64,000 bases of DNA from DATKBT01 sp035546295 (GCA_035546295.1 DATKBT010000167.1:14654-78653), one strand, 5' to 3'. Counted from the stretch's first letter, positions 50,235-59,499 are shown. The notes: generated from the letters alone by a model not told the origin. Translations and numbers: made by a program.

Positions 50235-51593
50235 TCACGACGCCGCGTCGGATCCGGAGGGCAGGGGGAAGTCGTCGGCCGGGCCCGAAGGCTCCAGATG
50301 GAGGAGCCCGCGCTCGAAGAAGATGAACAGCACACGCAGGAGGTCCTCTTCGCTCACCCGGCGAGCGGCCAGCTTGCGGATCTGGGCCAACTCGCTCGCA
50401 CGCTTGGCGAAGTCGTGGACCCTCAGGTCGAGGCGGGAGACCGGCTCGAAGCGATCGAACCGGTCGGTCCGCCGCAGCTTCGCACCATCGCGCAGATAGC
50501 GGGCGAAGACGACCCGGGAGCGGATCTCCTCAGGCCCGAGCAGGGCCCGCTCACCATCCTGCGCGGCCGCTGGCGCAGCGCAACCGGCGGCCTCTCGTTC
50601 CGGCGACCGTTGATCGGAGACGAACCCCACCTCCGCCACTCCCCCGCCGGCGTCGCGGCCGAGACCGTCCCGCTCGGACTCGCGCGCGGGCGCACGCAGC
50701 TCCTCGACCTCTCGGCGCAATCGCTCGAGCTCGGGGCGCTCCGACCGCACCCGCGACAGCTCGGACTGCAGACCGACCAGGGTGCGCTCCGCGGCCTCCC
50801 GCCGCTCGCGCTCGTCGTTCAAGTCGGCGCGCAGCGCCTGAAGAGACGCCTCCGCGCGGTCCGCCCGCTCGACCTGGGCGCGCAGCTCCTCCTGGATCTC
50901 GAGCCGCCGGCCCTCCGCGCGCTCCCCCCTGCTGGAGACCGCCGGCACCGGCTCCCGTGGCGGCGCGACGGCGGCTGGCTGCTGGTGCGTGATGCTCGCA
51001 AGCTCGACCGTCTCGGCGTTCGGCCGCGGAGCGCTCGACCCGCCTCTGCGCAGGCTCTCCACCCAAGACTGCAGGCGACTCGAGGAGCGTTCGACGCGGT
51101 CGACGAACTCGAGGGAGAGATCGGTGACGCCATCGTCGCGCTGGATCCTCAGGACACGCGCCCGCAAGCTCAGGTCCCCGTCCTGTCCGGTCGCCGCGTC
51201 GCTCAGGAGGACGTCGGGGCTCAGGAGGACGTCGAGCTCGGCTCCCACCGGGACGGTGTGGCTGAGGCGGACCCGGGCGCCCCCCACCGAGAGGTCTCGA
51301 ATCGGCGCGCGCAGCGGCCCCCGATCGCCCGGCAGCTCCAGGATCACCGAGGGATCGGCAGCGCGTGGGTAGTGTCGGCGGTAGTTGCTCACGCGAGAGA
51401 TCGCCAGCATCGGGTTGCGCAACCGCGGATCTTGCCACACCCGCAGCCGGTGAGCGGGCGGCCGAACGGGAGCGGGGAGCCCTCTGGGAGACTCGTGGAT
51501 GAGGGACGCGAGTCCACGGCTGCTCGCCCAGCCGCGCGTCTGAGGCGCTGGCACGGTCCGCCTTGCAGGCTCGCTCACCTCATCGTCGCTCAC
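50235..51593 (-). CDS. PilZ-domain protein with central coiled coil
   Basis: After about 60 low-complexity residues comes a PilZ domain, beginning NYRRHYPRAA (RxxxR-type) and continuing APIRDLSVGGARVRL (the D/NxSxxG element) to about residue 165. This fold usually binds cyclic di-GMP. A Ser/Pro linker, a coiled coil (EIQEELRAQVERADRAEASLQALRADL) and a conserved-looking helical C-terminus (VVFARYLRDGAKLRRTDRFDRF, then RRVSEEDLLRVLFIFFERGLLHLE) follow. It has no membrane helix. The start is uncertain: GTG 51593 and GTG 51578 lie in a 15-bp duplication, and ATG 51410 would begin directly at the PilZ domain. Confidence 0.75.
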   Translation of the reverse strand: MSDDEVSEPARRTVPAPQTRGWASSRGLASLIHESPRGLPAPVRPPAHRLRVWQDPRLRNPMLAISRVSNYRRHYPRAADPSVILELPGDRGPLRAPIRDLSVGGARVRLSHTVPVGAELDVLLSPDVLLSDAATGQDGDLSLRARVLRIQRDDGVTDLSLEFVDRVERSSSRLQSWVESLRRGGSSAPRPNAETVELASITHQQPAAVAPPREPVPAVSSRGERAEGRRLEIQEELRAQVERADRAEASLQALRADLNDERERREAAERTLVGLQSELSRVRSERPELERLRREVEELRAPARESERDGLGRDAGGGVAEVGFVSDQRSPEREAAGCAAPAAAQDGERALLGPEEIRSRVVFARYLRDGAKLRRTDRFDRFEPVSRLDLRVHDFAKRASELAQIRKLAARRVSEEDLLRVLFIFFERGLLHLEPSGPADDFPLPSGSDAAS

Positions 51594-51728
51594 CTCATCG
51601 TCGCTCGCTGCGGCTCGCGCGCTCGGCGCGCCTTCGGCCCGGGGTGGGGCCGGGAAGACATTGCCAGCCGAAAAGCGCGACTACGCACATCGCAGGCCAG
51701 CCCCCCGCGCAGCGCACGCTCCGGCGAG

Positions 51729-52382
51729 TCAATCTCGACGCGCGCCGCGGCCGCGCCGCTCGAGCCCGAGGCGCGAAGGGAAGTAGCGAACCAGGTGATC
51801 GACGTAAGCGGCCGTCGAGCTCACCAGGCGCTCGAGCCGGACCGGGGTGCGGTCGCGACGGGCGCCGGCGAGGTGCGCGCGCACCATCCGGATCGGGTAG
51901 AGCGTCACCTCCGATTCGGCGAAACGCAGCGCCGGCTCGAGGTTCTCGGCAGATCCGTCCGCCACCCAGTCGAGCGTCAGCTCCCGCACCAGGACCTCGC
52001 CAAGGGCGATCGCCGTCGCCCGGATCAGCCGATCACTGGGCGGGGGGATCGCCGCGAGGTCGGCGAGCGCCTGGTCGACGGCTGCCAGCAGCTCGAGCTC
52101 GCCCCACCGCGCCTCGACGCCGGCACCGAGGCCGGCCTGGGACAGCGTCGCCCGCGCCTCCCGAACCCACCGCTCGACGAGGGCCCGTCGTCCGGCGGAG
52201 CCCGCAGTGGCGGCGGCTGTGCCGAGCTTCGTCGAGGCGGTGGCCTCGGGGCGCGCGGCGGCAGCGGGGCGCTCGGTCACGGCGGCGCGCTCGCCCGACT
52301 CGCCTTCTCCGCCCCTTCGAGCCTCCGCGCCGGTGCGCGAGCCGGATCCTCCGTCGTCGTGGTTCGCCCTCGGGGTCGGCAT
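51729..52382 (-). CDS. Hypothetical protein (217 aa, DUF3806-like pattern)
   Basis: The first 60 residues are low-complexity and charged. The rest looks folded, with ELELLAAVDQALADL, SDRLIRATAIALGEVLVRELTLDWV, and PALRFAESEVTLYPIRMVRAHL. The arrangement of a helix, LGEVL, a W-containing strand and a LYPxxMV strand recalls DUF3806-type proteins; this is a pattern impression, not a proven match. It has no signal peptide. The ATG at 52382 was preferred to an upstream one at 52448, whose extension is Arg-only. It lies 135 bp upstream of the PilZ gene on the same strand and divergent from the exporter. Confidence 0.55.
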   Translation of the reverse strand: MPTPRANHDDGGSGSRTGAEARRGGEGESGERAAVTERPAAAARPEATASTKLGTAAATAGSAGRRALVERWVREARATLSQAGLGAGVEARWGELELLAAVDQALADLAAIPPPSDRLIRATAIALGEVLVRELTLDWVADGSAENLEPALRFAESEVTLYPIRMVRAHLAGARRDRTPVRLERLVSSTAAYVDHLVRYFPSRLGLERRGRGARRD

Positions 52383-52566
52383 CGGTTCGAGCCCCCGGGC
52401 ACTGCGTCTGCGACGGCGTCGCCGGGGGCCAGCACATCCTATCGGCACCCCGTCGCCTCATTCGCAGGGAGTTCCCCGCCTGCCTCGCGCCAGCCGGTAC
52501 GCTATCGCCGGTCCGGCCGACCGCCCGTCCGATGTCGATCGCCCATCCGATGCTGGTGCCCATCCG

Positions 52567-55011
52567 ATGCCGAACCGCCTTTCGCTGCGCGCTCTCCTCG
52601 CTCGGCTCGCCACCCTGACCGTTCGACATCCGGTCGCCGTGCTCGTCGCGGTCGCGGCGCCCGCGATCCTGGGCGGCGCCGGCGCTCTGCGTACCCCGGT
52701 CGACCTCAGCTTCACGGGCGTCCTCGACCGCTCGAACCCCGAGGTCGAGCGCTACTTCCGCGCCGCGCGGCGCTTCGGGCTGGGCGGCGCGCTGCTGGTG
52801 CTGCTCGAAGGCGACGAGGCGGAGCTCTCCTCGGCGCGTGCGGTCGTCGCCGGCGCCCTCGCCACGCTCCCCGAGATCGGTTCGGTGGAGCCCGAGACCG
52901 ATCCCGAGTGGTGGCTGCAACAGGCCCCCTGGCTGGTCGACGACGGCGTCTTCGACGACTGGCTGTCGCTCGCGGCGGGAACCCCCGCCCCCGACGCGGC
53001 GGATCGGCTCGCCGCCGCCCTCGGGGGATCGCACAGCCGGCGCGTCGAGGGAGCGCGTTTGATCGAGGCCCGGCTCGCCCAGGATCCGCTCGACGCGCTG
53101 GTGGGGGAGTGGCCGTTCCTGGCGATCGAGCGCGCCGTGCGCTCAGCGCTCGCCGCGAGCCACCCCGACGTCGACGTCTCCTTCTCGGGCCTGCCGGCGA
53201 TCGCCGCCCAGGACCAGGCGCGCACCCTGAGCACGATCAAGGTGCTCACCCCGGTCAGCCTGCTCCTGGTGCTCCTGATCTTCCGGCGGGTCGAGCGCCG
53301 ACCGCTCGGGTTGCTGGCGGTGGCGACGCCGCTGCTGCTGGCGGTGGCCGCCACGCTGGGCGTCGTCGGAGCGATCACGGGCGAGCTGACCCTGATGGAG
53401 ACCTTCTTCGGCGTCACCGTCTTCGGCCTGGGCATCGACTTCGCCATCCACCTCCTGGTGCGCCTGCGCGAGGAGCGGAGCCGGGGCCAGGGCTTTCACG
53501 ACGCCCTGCAGGCGACGCTGGTCGGGACCGGTCGGGGGGTCGTCTCGGGCGCGGTCACCACCGCCGGAGCCTTCATGATCGCGGCGCTCGCCCCGGATCC
53601 GGTGGCGCGACACCTGGGGCTGGCCGGCGGCATCGGGCTGCTCTGTTCCCTGGTGCTCATGCTGGTCATGCTCCCCGCGCTGTGGTGGCTGCTCGAGGGT
53701 CGGCGCGGACGCTCGCCCCACGAGCGCCGGCGGGCCTGGAGCGGCGCCGCGGGCGCGCCTTCGCCCGCGAGCCTTGGAGCGCTGGCGGCGATCGCCGGGC
53801 ACGCGGTGCGGCATCCCGGCACGCACCTGGCGCTCGCGACCGCTGCGCTCGCCGCCGCCGCCTTCGGACTGCCCCGCCTCGCCTTCGAGACCGACCTGAC
53901 CCGCGTGTTCAACCGCCACGTTCCGGCGGTCGAGACCGTGCAGCGGGTGAGCGAGCTGTTCGGCCTCAACGGCGCGCCGTGGATCGCGAGCGCGCCGAGC
54001 CTGGAGAGTGCGCGCGCGCGCTCCGCCCGATTCCGCGCCGCGCCTGGATTCACCCGCGTGCTCTCGGTCGCCGACCTGATCCCGTCGCCGGAACGCGTCG
54101 CCCAACGCGGTCCGCGCCTCGCGGCCGCGGCGCCCGCCGCAAGGGCCCGACTCGGTCTGCTCGCGACGCTCGAGGGCGCGGACGAGGCGACGATCTCGAG
54201 CCGCCTCGCACTCGCCGGCGCCATGGCGCCCGAAGGAACGACGCCGTCCGTGGCGCTGGCGCAGGGGAGGAAGGCGCTCGCCGCGTTGATCGCGGCTCAG
54301 GACGCCGGGCCTCCATCGCTGGGCGAGCTCCCGCCGGCGCTGCGCCGCGCCCTCGTCGGCCGCGACGGCGAGCTGCTGGTGCTCGCCTACGCCGGCGGCT
54401 CCAGCCTGGACGCCGAGCTCGCGCGCGAGCAAAGGCTGCGGGCGCAGGCCATCGCCCCGGATGCGACCTCGGTGAGCGCGCTGCTCGAGGCCGTGATGCT
54501 CGGAGACCGCCCCTGGCTGCTGCCGGTGGCCCTCGGCATCCTCGCGTTCGTGGTGCTCGTGCTGCTGGTCGACTTCCGCAGCGTCCGCTGGATGACGCTG
54601 GCGCTGCTGCCGGTGCTGGTCGGCTCCGGGCTCACCCTCGGCCTGTTCTGCTGGCTCGGCCTGTCCTTCAACGTGATGACGGCGATCGTGCTGCCGCTCC
54701 TGGTCGGCCTCGGTGTCGACGACGGCATCCACGTCGTGCACCGGATCCGGGAGCAGCTCGCCTCGGCGGGCGGCGAGGAGCGCACGGCCGCGATCCCCCA
54801 CGCCGCCGCCGCCGTCGCACGCGCGATCACCCTGACCACGTTGACCACCTGCGCCAGCTTCGCCGCGCTGCTGTTCACCGACCATCCCGGGCTCGAGTCG
54901 ATGGCGCTGGTGATGCTCATCGGCCTGCCGATCTGCCTGCTCGCGTCGGTGAGCACGCTACCGGCTGCTGCGACCTTGCTGTTGGCGAGGACGATCCGTC
55001 CGGGCCGCTGA
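52567..55011 (+). CDS. RND superfamily / MMPL-type exporter
   Basis: The 814-residue protein has the duplicated RND layout: helix 1 (VAVLVAVAAPAILGGAG), a first periplasmic domain, helices 2-6 with FGVTVFGLGIDFAIHLLVRLREE (GxxxD of the proton-relay type), then helix 7, a second periplasmic domain (FETDLTRVFNRHVPAVETVQRVSELF) and helices 8-12 with VLPLLVGLGVDDGIHVVHRIRE. Both sterol-sensing-like blocks carry the Asp expected for proton coupling. This class exports lipids or hydrophobic molecules; HpnN and MmpL are relatives. No membrane-fusion partner is adjacent. The ATG at 52567 precedes the first helix closely. Confidence 0.85.
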   Translation: MPNRLSLRALLARLATLTVRHPVAVLVAVAAPAILGGAGALRTPVDLSFTGVLDRSNPEVERYFRAARRFGLGGALLVLLEGDEAELSSARAVVAGALATLPEIGSVEPETDPEWWLQQAPWLVDDGVFDDWLSLAAGTPAPDAADRLAAALGGSHSRRVEGARLIEARLAQDPLDALVGEWPFLAIERAVRSALAASHPDVDVSFSGLPAIAAQDQARTLSTIKVLTPVSLLLVLLIFRRVERRPLGLLAVATPLLLAVAATLGVVGAITGELTLMETFFGVTVFGLGIDFAIHLLVRLREERSRGQGFHDALQATLVGTGRGVVSGAVTTAGAFMIAALAPDPVARHLGLAGGIGLLCSLVLMLVMLPALWWLLEGRRGRSPHERRRAWSGAAGAPSPASLGALAAIAGHAVRHPGTHLALATAALAAAAFGLPRLAFETDLTRVFNRHVPAVETVQRVSELFGLNGAPWIASAPSLESARARSARFRAAPGFTRVLSVADLIPSPERVAQRGPRLAAAAPAARARLGLLATLEGADEATISSRLALAGAMAPEGTTPSVALAQGRKALAALIAAQDAGPPSLGELPPALRRALVGRDGELLVLAYAGGSSLDAELAREQRLRAQAIAPDATSVSALLEAVMLGDRPWLLPVALGILAFVVLVLLVDFRSVRWMTLALLPVLVGSGLTLGLFCWLGLSFNVMTAIVLPLLVGLGVDDGIHVVHRIREQLASAGGEERTAAIPHAAAAVARAITLTTLTTCASFAALLFTDHPGLESMALVMLIGLPICLLASVSTLPAAATLLLARTIRPGR

Positions 55012-55116
55012 GCGCAGCGCGCCTGGTTTGGCCCCGAACGGCCGCGGCGACGCGAGCCTCCGTCCTGCGGTGCGCTCGAGGGGCTCGCGAGCCGGCCGCG
55101 ACGATATTGTCGACGG

Positions 55117-55476
55117 ATGACGGAGCGACGAAGCCACGACGCTCAGCAGAACGGCGAGGTCCTCCTCGAGCGCCGGATCGCGACCCGGCGCCCGCGGATG
55201 TATCGCGTCCTCCTGCACAACGACGACTACACGACGATGGAGTTCGTCGTCGCGGTCCTCGTGAGCTGCTTCCAGCGCTCCCGCACCGACGCCGTGCGCA
55301 TCATGCTGGAGGTCCACCACCTGGGAGTCGGGGTCGCGGGAGTCTTCCCGCGCGAGGTGGCCGAGACCAAGGTCGCGGAGGCGACCGCGGCGGCCCAGAA
55401 CGCCGGGATGCCCCTGCTGGTCACCGCCGAGCCCGAGGAGGACGACCCGGACGGCGGGAAGGACGAGCCCGCCTGA
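55117..55476 (+). CDS. clpS: ClpS, ATP-dependent Clp protease adaptor
   Basis: ClpS delivers N-end-rule substrates to ClpAP. The 119-residue protein has a disordered N-terminus, then the ClpS fold: YRVLLHNDDYTTMEFVVAVLVSCFQRSRTDAVRIMLEVHHLGVGVAGVFPREVAETKV. The HNDDYT block, with the conserved Asp pair that recognises the N-terminal amino group, and the MLEVHHxG helix are intact. The C-terminal tail is acidic. clpA is not next to it. It starts at an ATG 105 bp after the exporter. Confidence 0.93.
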   Translation: MTERRSHDAQQNGEVLLERRIATRRPRMYRVLLHNDDYTTMEFVVAVLVSCFQRSRTDAVRIMLEVHHLGVGVAGVFPREVAETKVAEATAAAQNAGMPLLVTAEPEEDDPDGGKDEPA

Positions 55477-55536
55477 CGCGACCCCCGGCGTCGCGAGGGG
55501 CGCCGGCGGGCTCACGCCCCCCAAGCGAGAGCGCTG

Positions 55537-56505
55537 CTACAGGAGATCCCTCGCCTCCATCCACTCCCGGTTGAGCTTCGACAGATAGCGCTCTCCCGAG
55601 TCCGGGAGCAGGGTCACCACCAGCGCGTCCTGCCTCTCGCGCTCCGCGACCCGGCGGGCGCCGACCACCGCCGCACCGCCCGATGAGCCGGTGAAGATCG
55701 CCTCCTTCCTCGCCAGCTCGAGCACCGCCCGATAGGCGCTCCGGTCGTCGACCGTGAGCACCTCGTCGATGGTGTCCCACCACATCGTCTCGGGCATGAA
55801 GTCCTCGCCGATGCCATCGATCGCGTACTGGTGGATCTGGTCGGCGGGGGGCAGCTTCCGGTGCTCGAAGTAGTAAGCATAGATGCTGCCGACGGTGTCG
55901 ACGCCCACGACCCGAATTTCGGGGTTCTGCTCCTTGAGATAGCGCCCGACGCCACTGATCGTACCGCCGGTCCCCATGCCCGCCACCCAGTGGGTGATCG
56001 TCCCATCGGTCTGACGCCAGATCTCGGGCCCGGTCGTCCGGTAGTGGGCCTGCGGGTTCGCCGGGTTGTAGTACTGGTAGGGGAGGAACGCGCCCTGCTC
56101 GTCGCGGATTCGTTCCGCCACCTTGTAGTAGGAGCGAGGGTCGTCGGCGGCGACGTCGGTCGGGCAGGTGATCACCTCGACCCCGAAGGCCTCGAGCAGC
56201 GCCACCTTCTCCTTCGGGATCTTGTCGGCGGCGGTGCAGATCAGTCGATAGCCGCGCAGCGCCGCGACCATCGCCAGACCGACGCCGGTGTTGCCCGACG
56301 TCGGCTCGACGAGCATGCCACCCGGCTGGAGCTTTCCTTCACGCTCGGCGGCATCGATCATGGCCACCCCGATGCGGTCCTTGACGCTCGACTGTGGATT
56401 GAACGCCTCGAGCTTGGCGACCAGCGTCCCGGTCGGGCAGAAGCGGGAGAGGCGCACCAGCGGCGTGTCGCCGAGCGTCTCCAGGATGTCGGCGTGGATC
56501 TCCAT
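55537..56505 (-). CDS. Cysteine synthase / cystathionine beta-synthase-like PLP enzyme
   Basis: The 322-residue fold-type II PLP enzyme has the lysine K42 in NPQSSVKDRIG, the substrate loop VEPTSGNTGVGLAMVAALRGY, and GMGTGGTISGVGRYLKE for the PLP phosphate. The stretch DTVGSIYAYYFEHRKLPP, then YAIDGIGEDFMPETMWWDTID, resembles the CBS-like subgroup rather than classic CysK, so it may use O-acetylserine, O-phosphoserine or homocysteine/serine. There is no C-terminal CBS-pair domain. The ATG at 56505 follows GGAGGT by nine bases. Confidence 0.88.
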   Translation of the reverse strand: MEIHADILETLGDTPLVRLSRFCPTGTLVAKLEAFNPQSSVKDRIGVAMIDAAEREGKLQPGGMLVEPTSGNTGVGLAMVAALRGYRLICTAADKIPKEKVALLEAFGVEVITCPTDVAADDPRSYYKVAERIRDEQGAFLPYQYYNPANPQAHYRTTGPEIWRQTDGTITHWVAGMGTGGTISGVGRYLKEQNPEIRVVGVDTVGSIYAYYFEHRKLPPADQIHQYAIDGIGEDFMPETMWWDTIDEVLTVDDRSAYRAVLELARKEAIFTGSSGGAAVVGARRVAERERQDALVVTLLPDSGERYLSKLNREWMEARDLL

Positions 56506-56801
56506 CGGGCGAGACCTCCGAAGAGAAAGGGAAAGAGAACGAGCGAAGGGGCGGGCGGGACGACTGGCCGGCGGGCGACGGCAGCATACCCAAAGCCCGG
56601 CTCCTGCGCCGCGTGATGCTCGACACCGGCCTGGACCGGGCGAGCCGCGCCGGCGGTGTCCTGCGTGATCGCGTCGTGACGTCGCTGTTCGCGGCGTCCG
56701 CACTTCGATACCATCCGCCGCCTCTCGCGTCCTGCGGCGCGTGCGATGTCGCGGGGCGAGAGAAGCGCCGCCGGATCGGATTCTCCGGATCGTTCGTCGG
56801 C
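56506..56801. other. Divergent promoter region, CBS-like gene / traB-like gene
   Basis: This 296-bp stretch must hold two divergent promoters. I could not find a convincing -35/-10 pair. The frame of the plus-strand gene is open through most of it, but the extension lacks conservation. No repeat or RNA gene is seen. Confidence 0.35.
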
Positions 56802-57995
56802 ATGTCGCTTCGGCCGGTCGACGCCCCCGTGACTGCGCTCACCACACTTCGCGAGCACACGCTGCCGGACGGCCGCGAGATCCTCCTGCTGGGCACCGCG
56901 CACGTCTCGAAGCAGAGCGTCGCCGACGTCGCGCGGGCGGTCGAAGAGCTCGCCCCCGACCAGATCGCGGTCGAGCTGTGCGAGGCGCGCTACCGCAACC
57001 TCACCGATCGCGAAGCCTGGCGCCGGCTCGACATCTTCAAGGTGCTGCGCGAGGGGAAGGCGCCGCTGCTGCTCTCCTCGCTGGTGATGACCTCGTTCCA
57101 GCGCCGGATCGCGAAGGAGCTCGGCGTCGTGCCCGGCGCCGAGATGCTCGAGGCGATCGAACGCGCGAAGGAGAAGGACCTCTCGCTCGAGCTGATCGAT
57201 CGCGACATCCAGGTCACCCTGCGCCGGACCTGGGGTCGGCTGGGCTGGTGGGGGAAGCTCAAGCTGATGAGCCAGCTCGTCGGCAGCCTGTTCGTCGGCC
57301 AGGAGATCGACGAGGAGATGGTCGAGAAGCTGAAGCAGGAGGAGGAGCTGGCCGGCCTGCTCGAGGCGATGGCCGCGGCGCTGCCCCAGGTGAAATCCAC
57401 CCTGATCGACGAGCGCGACCGCTACATGGCGCAGCGGCTTCGCCAGACGACCGGCCGTCGCGTGCTGGCCGTGATCGGCGCCGGACACCTGGCCGGGATC
57501 GCCAGACACCTCGACGAGGAGAGCGATCTCGCCCCGCTCGAGCAGGTGCCCCCCCGCTCCTGGGTGCCGAGGCTGATCGCCTGGGCGATCCCGGTCGCGA
57601 TCGTGGCTCTCCTGGTGGTCGGCTTCCTGCGCGGCGGCGTCGAGGAATCGATCACGTCCATCGTGCTGTGGGTGCTGGTCAACGGCGTCTGCGCGGCGTT
57701 GGGAGCCCTGGCGGCCTTCGGCCATCCACTGACGGTGGCGGCCGCCTTCGTCGCGGCTCCGATCACCAGCCTCAATCCGCTGATCGCGGCAGGCTGGGTG
57801 GCGGGGCTGGTGCAGGCATGGATCCACCGTCCGACCGTCAGCGACCTCGAGGACCTCCCCGAGGACATCACCACGCTCAAGGGCTTCTGGGGCAACTCCG
57901 TCTCGCGCATCCTGCTGGTCGTCGTCCTGGCCAACCTGGGCAGCATGCTGGGCACCTTCATCGCCGGCGGCTGGATCGCGGCGAGGACGCTCTGA
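56802..57995 (+). CDS. TraB/PrgY-family membrane protein
   Basis: The 397-residue protein starts with the TraB-family hallmark LLGTAHVSKQSV, then IAVELCEARYRNL, a cytosolic helical region (GAEMLEAIERAKEKDLSLELIDRDIQVTLRRTWGRLG) and AVIGAGHLAGIARHL. Four or more transmembrane helices follow from about residue 265. The fold is related to TIKI/Tiki-like metalloproteases (GTxHV start and GAGHL). PrgY of enterococci lowers pheromone activity. The role here is unknown. ATG 56802 is chosen over an in-frame ATG at 56613 because the family core begins about 30 residues later. Confidence 0.82.
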   Translation: MSLRPVDAPVTALTTLREHTLPDGREILLLGTAHVSKQSVADVARAVEELAPDQIAVELCEARYRNLTDREAWRRLDIFKVLREGKAPLLLSSLVMTSFQRRIAKELGVVPGAEMLEAIERAKEKDLSLELIDRDIQVTLRRTWGRLGWWGKLKLMSQLVGSLFVGQEIDEEMVEKLKQEEELAGLLEAMAAALPQVKSTLIDERDRYMAQRLRQTTGRRVLAVIGAGHLAGIARHLDEESDLAPLEQVPPRSWVPRLIAWAIPVAIVALLVVGFLRGGVEESITSIVLWVLVNGVCAALGALAAFGHPLTVAAAFVAAPITSLNPLIAAGWVAGLVQAWIHRPTVSDLEDLPEDITTLKGFWGNSVSRILLVVVLANLGSMLGTFIAGGWIAARTL

Positions 57996-58096
57996 GCCGA
58001 GTCTCCGGAACCCTCGAACGAGCCCTCGTGGCACGAGATCACTCAGCGCCCTCTTGACAGCACCCCCAGGCAGGCCACAGCGTTGAGAGTCTGCCG

Positions 58097-58126
58097 TTGA
58101 CAATCGAGAGCATGCTGCCGTAGCAT
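58097..58126 (+). promoter_or_regulatory. Promoter of the XRE-TPR-secreted protein unit
   Basis: A perfect TTGACA (58097-58102) and TAGCAT (58121-58126, four of six) are separated by 18 bp. Transcription would begin near 58133, about 40 bases before the GTG start of the XRE gene. A second TTGACA lies at 58054-58059 without a good -10. Confidence 0.65.
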
Positions 58127-58127
58127 G
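58111..58127 (+). promoter_or_regulatory. Inverted repeat over the -10 box, candidate XRE operator
   Basis: CATGCT (58111-58116) and AGCATG (58122-58127) form a 6-bp perfect inverted repeat with a 5-bp centre, directly over the predicted -10. The position fits repression by the XRE protein encoded next to it, which is inference. Confidence 0.45.
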
Positions 58128-58172
58128 ACGCTCCTTCGGATTCCGTCGAGCGACGTTCCCAGAGAGGTGCCA

Positions 58173-58538
58173 GTGTCTCGCAAGATCCGCCAGGTCCAAC
58201 TCGTCGGCGGCAAGATCCGCCAGCTGCGCAAGGAGCATCGCCTCACGCAGAGCGAGCTCGCGGGCCGGATCGGCGTGCAGCAGTCCGACCTCTCGCGCAT
58301 GGAGCAGGGCGAGTATCGGGTCAGTCTCGATACACTCTTCAAGATCCTCGCCGAGTTCGACCTCGGCGTGGGTGAGTTTTTCGACGACGTGGCGCGTACC
58401 ACGTTCACGCCTCAAGACGTTCAACTCGTTCGTCATTTCCGCGCGCTTCCAGCCGAGGACCAGAGGGAGGTCCAGGAGTTCATCGGCTTCAAGCGCGCGA
58501 AGATGTTGGATTCCAAGAAGCCTTCGAGCGATCAGTGA
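58173..58538 (+). CDS. XRE-family helix-turn-helix regulator
   Basis: The 121-residue protein has a Cro/C1-type HTH (GGKIRQLRKEHRLTQSELAGRIGVQQSDLSRMEQGEYRVSLDTLFKILAEFDL) at residues about 10-65, then an acidic linker and a short helical tail (EDQREVQEFIGFKRAKML). The GTG at 58173 is preceded by GAGAGG at five bases; an upstream ATG (58125) lies within the predicted -10/+1 region and is unlikely. A TPR-protein gene follows 42 bases after it, the same pairing as HTH and TPR domains within one Rgg/PlcR-type polypeptide, but split. Confidence 0.9.
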   Translation: MSRKIRQVQLVGGKIRQLRKEHRLTQSELAGRIGVQQSDLSRMEQGEYRVSLDTLFKILAEFDLGVGEFFDDVARTTFTPQDVQLVRHFRALPAEDQREVQEFIGFKRAKMLDSKKPSSDQ

Positions 58539-58580
58539 CCGGGCGCGCAGATCGCTCCTCTGGGATCGAAGGGAGAAGAT

Positions 58581-59498
58581 GTGGCACCAGCAGCTTCGGT
58601 AAAGGCCCAGTCGAGCTACGGCCAGAGCCAGCTCGACGCCGGCCAGACCTGCTGGCGCGAGACGCACGACCTGCGCCGCGCCATGATTTACTTCGACGCG
58701 GCGATGCAGTGGGCCCTGGAGCACGGCGCCTCCGAGCTGTGGGATCGGGCATTCTGCAATCGCTGCGCGCTCGAGATCGAGGCCGGTGAGGCTGGCGAGT
58801 CGCTGAGCGAGCTGCGCGAGATCGTGCTGCGCAGCCGCGACCCCGAGACCGGGTTTCTCGCCGCCTACCACATGGCGACGGCCTACGACCTCTCCGGTGA
58901 CAGCAAGCGGGCTCGCTTCTACGCCAACATCGCCCGCGATCGCGTCGAGCGGCTTCACCGCGCCGACTACAGCATCGGCAGCCTGAACCAGATGGGCAAC
59001 CTGCTGCTGGCGGCGTCGCAGTTCGAGGAAGCCTGCAGCGAGTACGAGCAGGCGTACCGGCTGCTCTCCCAGGAGCCTTCGGTCGAGCTCGCGATGGTCC
59101 TCGACAACATCGGCTACTGCCGTCTGATGCAGGGGCGCCACCAGGAGGCCATGCAGTTGCTCCACCGGAGCCTGCGGATGCTGCTCAAGCTCAAGCTCGA
59201 GCGTCCTCAGGCCTTCACCCGCCTCGCCCTCTGCTACGCCCACCTGGACCTCGGGCGCTTCCGCTCGGCGCTGCTGCACGGCATGCGGGCGCTGGAGATC
59301 GCCACCAGCTACGATGATCCGGACTCGGCGAAGTACGCCCTGTTCCTGCTCGGAGAGGTCCACAACCAGCTGGGCAACGACGAGCTCGCCTACGAGCACT
59401 TCTGCCGGCTCCAACAACGCTTCTATCCGGGTGCGCCCAACGTCCCCAACGTCCTGATGGCGCTGGACGTGCGCGCCCTGATCAACCTCAAGGCCTGA
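58581..59498 (+). CDS. TPR-repeat protein paired with the XRE regulator
   Basis: The 305-residue protein is all-helical, with successive TPR-like units from about residue 30: ETHDLRRAMIYFDAAMQWALEHG, AYHMATAYDLSGDSKRARFYANIA, GNLLLAASQFEEACSEYEQAYRLL, DNIGYCRLMQGRHQEAMQLLHRSL, ALCYAHLDLGRFRSALLHGMRALE and FLLGEVHNQLGNDELAYEHFCRLQ. It has no signal peptide. The GTG at 58581 follows AAGGGAG. It probably binds a protein or peptide partner and may modulate the XRE protein. The next gene starts one base after its stop. Confidence 0.8.
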   Translation: MAPAASVKAQSSYGQSQLDAGQTCWRETHDLRRAMIYFDAAMQWALEHGASELWDRAFCNRCALEIEAGEAGESLSELREIVLRSRDPETGFLAAYHMATAYDLSGDSKRARFYANIARDRVERLHRADYSIGSLNQMGNLLLAASQFEEACSEYEQAYRLLSQEPSVELAMVLDNIGYCRLMQGRHQEAMQLLHRSLRMLLKLKLERPQAFTRLALCYAHLDLGRFRSALLHGMRALEIATSYDDPDSAKYALFLLGEVHNQLGNDELAYEHFCRLQQRFYPGAPNVPNVLMALDVRALINLKA

Positions 59499-59499
59499 C

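Noticed and set aside
50046..55574. A plus-strand open frame of about 1840 codons spanning the PilZ, hypothetical and exporter region.
   Set aside because: It is antisense to, or out of frame with, well-supported genes and has Arg/Ala/Pro-rich low-complexity composition. Such frames are expected at about 70 % GC.
56358..59417. A minus-strand open frame of about 1000 codons.
   Set aside because: It lies opposite the TraB-like, XRE and TPR genes, which have clear motifs. No motif is visible in the antisense frame.
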